A stretch of 64,000 bases of DNA from KACC-23026 sp963829575 (lineage in GTDB: Bacteria; Bacillota; Bacilli; Bacillales; Sporolactobacillaceae). Where the stretch lies: the NCBI GenBank assembly GCA_963829575.1, contig CAWHJF010000003.1, forward strand, positions 62,001-126,000, read 5' to 3'. Positions 62,070 through 64,000 of the stretch are shown here, piece after piece. The position numbers and the translations under genes are program-made. The notes under the pieces were generated by a model. The model did not search any database, had not been told where the DNA came from, and saw only the letters and a program-made list of their open reading frames with translations. The stretch's first letter is position 1. Each line of letters starts with the position of its first letter.

Positions 62070-62872
62070 CTAGATTCCCCCCTTGCATAGGCTTGGGCCC
62101 ATCTCTTTAAGATCAGTTCGACACTCTTCACGTAAAGCGATTTCTCATCCTTCCGTTTCCCTAATGATCTACTTAATACCCTTTCACTCGACAGTCGGCC
62201 ACAAAATAATAAAGATCGACCTAAAAACCGAAGTGTGACCGCATTTAAATTTTGAAAAGCCGTTTCCGCTTCTTTAGGCGTACCCGAGTGTGTTAAAACA
62301 ATCCCGATCGGCAGATGTTCAGAAATCGCATGAACGTGTTTAATCAGCGTGTACGCTTCAACTAAATCACTAGGATCGCTTTTTGTAACCAAGAGTAAAA
62401 CAGAGGCTTTTCCAATTTCATCAAGGAAGAAGGTCTCAAATGCGCTTTGATAAACCAACAACGGGTTAAAATGTGTTGGGATTTTTTTGCTTAGATAGGC
62501 CCCAACTTGGCGAAGGATTGGCTTGTAATGGTCGCTTTGGTTAAATAAAGCCGCCGTCGCAAGCATCATCCCATCTTTCTGCAGCACATCCCCCTCCCCA
62601 AAAGAATACACTTCTCTATAGTTATCGGTAAAAAAAGGAGGATTGTTAAGGTTCAACAACAGACTTAATTGTTCGTCTTCTGAATCAATTTTTTCAATAT
62701 CTAATAAAAACGGGGTCTGGTCCAACGCAACAAATGTTGCCGCCAATTGATAAGCAAAAACAGCACCTAGGGAGCCTGGTTGAACTTCTATAATGGATAT
62801 GAAACCGAGATCACACAAAGGATCGCGTAGACTTTTCATTTTCTGTCTTAATTTCTCTGCCTGATCACTCAT
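62066..62872 (-). CDS. flhG: Degenerate FlhG (YlxH)-like protein without P-loop
   Basis: 268 residues in the flhG position between flhF and cheB. The N-terminal DQAEKLRQKM matches the DQAxxLR helix by which FlhG stimulates the FlhF GTPase. The MinD-like core is recognisable (FLLDIE in place of LLIDLDIG; VTKSDPSDLVEAYTLIKHV in place of the TPEPTALTDAY stretch) but the Walker A KGGVGKS is replaced by EVQPGSLGAV. It is probably unable to bind ATP in the usual way. It overlaps flhF by eight bases. Confidence 0.85.
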   Translation of the reverse strand: MSDQAEKLRQKMKSLRDPLCDLGFISIIEVQPGSLGAVFAYQLAATFVALDQTPFLLDIEKIDSEDEQLSLLLNLNNPPFFTDNYREVYSFGEGDVLQKDGMMLATAALFNQSDHYKPILRQVGAYLSKKIPTHFNPLLVYQSAFETFFLDEIGKASVLLLVTKSDPSDLVEAYTLIKHVHAISEHLPIGIVLTHSGTPKEAETAFQNLNAVTLRFLGRSLLFCGRLSSERVLSRSLGKRKDEKSLYVKSVELILKRWAQAYARGESS

Positions 62873-64000
62873 TCATTATTCCCTCAATCAATTTATCAAT
62901 AAAGGCCTGTCGATCGGCTTCTAAAATATCATCTGGAACGTCCTGCCCATTAGTAAAATAGGTGACTCCATAGGAGTGACTAAGCATCAGTTGACATAAG
63001 TTTCCAATCGAAACCGTCTCATCCAACTTCGTGAAGATAAAATGTGAAATAGGGATGGTTTGAAATTGGTTTGTGATCCGTTCTAAATCTTGCTCTTTAG
63101 ACGTGGCACTTAAAACTAAATAGGTCTCCATTTGATCTTGAAAAGGGATCAATTGTAGAAGTTCATTCACATATTTTTTTTGTTGATAGTTTCGCCCAGC
63201 TGAGTCGACGATGATCAGGTCCACGTCTTGGTAGAGAGTGAGTGCCTCTTGAAAATCTTCCATAGAATAACAGACTGAGATCGGCACGTTTAAAATTTTG
63301 GCATAGGTTTTTAATTGGTCCACCGCCGCAATTCGATACGTATCCGTTGTAATGAGTGCCACCGATTTCTCTTCTTCAAGGACCGCTTTTGAAGCCAATT
63401 TAGCAGCCGTCGTGGTCTTCCCCACACCCGTTGGCCCAACCAATGTAATGAGTTTAGAATTTGAAAGTTTACCGGAAAAAGTAAAAGGACTTAACGCTTC
63501 ATAAAAAAAGGCATTAAGTTTTTCTTTTAACTCCTTTCGACTTAAAGGGTCTGGGCTTGAATACCAATCTCTTAAAAGGGTCTTAACTACGCGATCGGAA
63601 AAATCGGGTTTAAAATCAATTTGGATTAATTTATAGTAAATCGCTTTGATGACATCAGGAATTAAAGGGTCTCCACCCAGACGTTCACCAAACGAATTGG
63701 CTTGCGCTTCTGGGCCACTCTTTTTACGGACAGGAGACGTTTCGGTCGTCAAATTGGAGGTTTGATTGAGTTGGTCTACAAGATTACGAAATTCAATTTC
63801 ATCTTGATTAGGCGTGGTATCCACCCGAACAGATGGTGGCAATCCTTCCGCCTTTTTTAAACGCGGTTCTTCATCTAATGCCGCCACAATTTCGACGAAT
63901 TCCTTTTTAAAAGGTGGCAAAAAGCGAATCCTTTTTATTTTTTTAGTATATAGAATGATGGCATCAGGGCCTAATTCCTTTTTGACTTTCCCCATGGCTT
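62865..64000 (-). CDS. flhF: Flagellar SRP-type GTPase FlhF (N-terminus outside window)
   Basis: At least 378 residues; the true start lies beyond 64000, probably by about 20 codons judging from B. subtilis FlhF. The basic N-terminal part (KVKKELGPDAIILYTKK) and linker are followed by the N domain and G domain: GPTGVGKTTTAAKLA, DTYRIAAVDQLKTYA, DSAGRN and TKLDE, all intact. Controls number and place of flagella. Confidence 0.96.
   Translation of the reverse strand, partial: AMGKVKKELGPDAIILYTKKIKRIRFLPPFKKEFVEIVAALDEEPRLKKAEGLPPSVRVDTTPNQDEIEFRNLVDQLNQTSNLTTETSPVRKKSGPEAQANSFGERLGGDPLIPDVIKAIYYKLIQIDFKPDFSDRVVKTLLRDWYSSPDPLSRKELKEKLNAFFYEALSPFTFSGKLSNSKLITLVGPTGVGKTTTAAKLASKAVLEEEKSVALITTDTYRIAAVDQLKTYAKILNVPISVCYSMEDFQEALTLYQDVDLIIVDSAGRNYQQKKYVNELLQLIPFQDQMETYLVLSATSKEQDLERITNQFQTIPISHFIFTKLDETVSIGNLCQLMLSHSYGVTYFTNGQDVPDDILEADRQAFIDKLIEGIMNE

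Noticed and set aside
62066..62872. flhG as a frameshifted pseudogene
   Set aside because: The frame is open over the full usual length, overlaps both neighbours in the usual coupled way and keeps recognisable motifs at both ends; the loss is confined to the nucleotide-binding motifs.
1..64000. CRISPR array, tRNA, rRNA, prophage or intact insertion sequence
   Set aside because: Scanned by eye on both strands; no regularly spaced repeats, tRNA-like cloverleafs, rRNA signatures, integrases or transposases were found.

Overview
The window is a 64 kb chromosomal segment of a motile, endospore-forming, Gram-positive bacterium of the order Bacillales. Evidence for this is dipicolinate synthase (dpaA/dpaB), spoIIIE, a sigma-D motility sigma factor with a CheA/B/C/D/W chemotaxis set, PolC, RNase Y and RNase J2, strong GGAGG-type ribosome binding sites and many TTG/GTG starts. 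The genus cannot be fixed from the sequence alone. All 57 supported genes lie on the minus strand, so the region reads right to left. The order closely follows the Bacillus subtilis flhF-to-rny segment. No rRNA, tRNA, CRISPR, prophage or intact insertion sequence was seen.

Layout in the direction of transcription. 64000-55912 is the end of a fla/che operon: flhF (partial), a degenerate flhG, cheB, cheA, cheW, cheC, cheD, sigD, swrB. 55903-51199 holds translation and envelope genes: rpsB, tsf, pyrH, frr, uppS, then cdsA, dxr, rseP and proS as far as 46105. polC follows as its own unit (46070-41458). The nusA-infB operon (rimP, nusA, ylxR, ylxQ, infB, ylxP, rbfA, truB, ribF, rpsO) runs to 33345, then pnp, ylxY and mlpA. 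28151-22926 is the dipicolinate/diaminopimelate cluster: dpaA, dpaB, asd, dapG, dapA. Next come rnjB, tepA, ylzJ and spoIIIE, a four-gene nucleoside ABC importer (nupN-O-P-Q), the ymfF-ymfH-ymfI-ymfJ-ymfK-rodZ group, pgsA, cinA, recA, rny and an ABC exporter cut by the window edge.

The genes fit together logically. flhF/flhG set flagellar position, sigD drives late flagellar genes and the che genes steer. asd, dapG and dapA make dihydrodipicolinate, which dpaA/dpaB turn into spore dipicolinic acid. nusA-infB-pnp-rny-rnjB form a transcription, translation and RNA-decay set. recA carries an SOS operator. dpaA has a sigma-K promoter.

The observations most worth a second look are: a FlhG that has lost its ATP-binding P-loop but keeps its FlhF-activating helix; a ProRS whose editing domain is shortened and lacks its hallmark residues; structured untranslated regions before asd, pnp, pyrH and pgsA; and two small repeat elements, a tandem inverted repeat near 28350-28440 and a decayed Bacillaceae-type intergenic repeat near 52240-52325.
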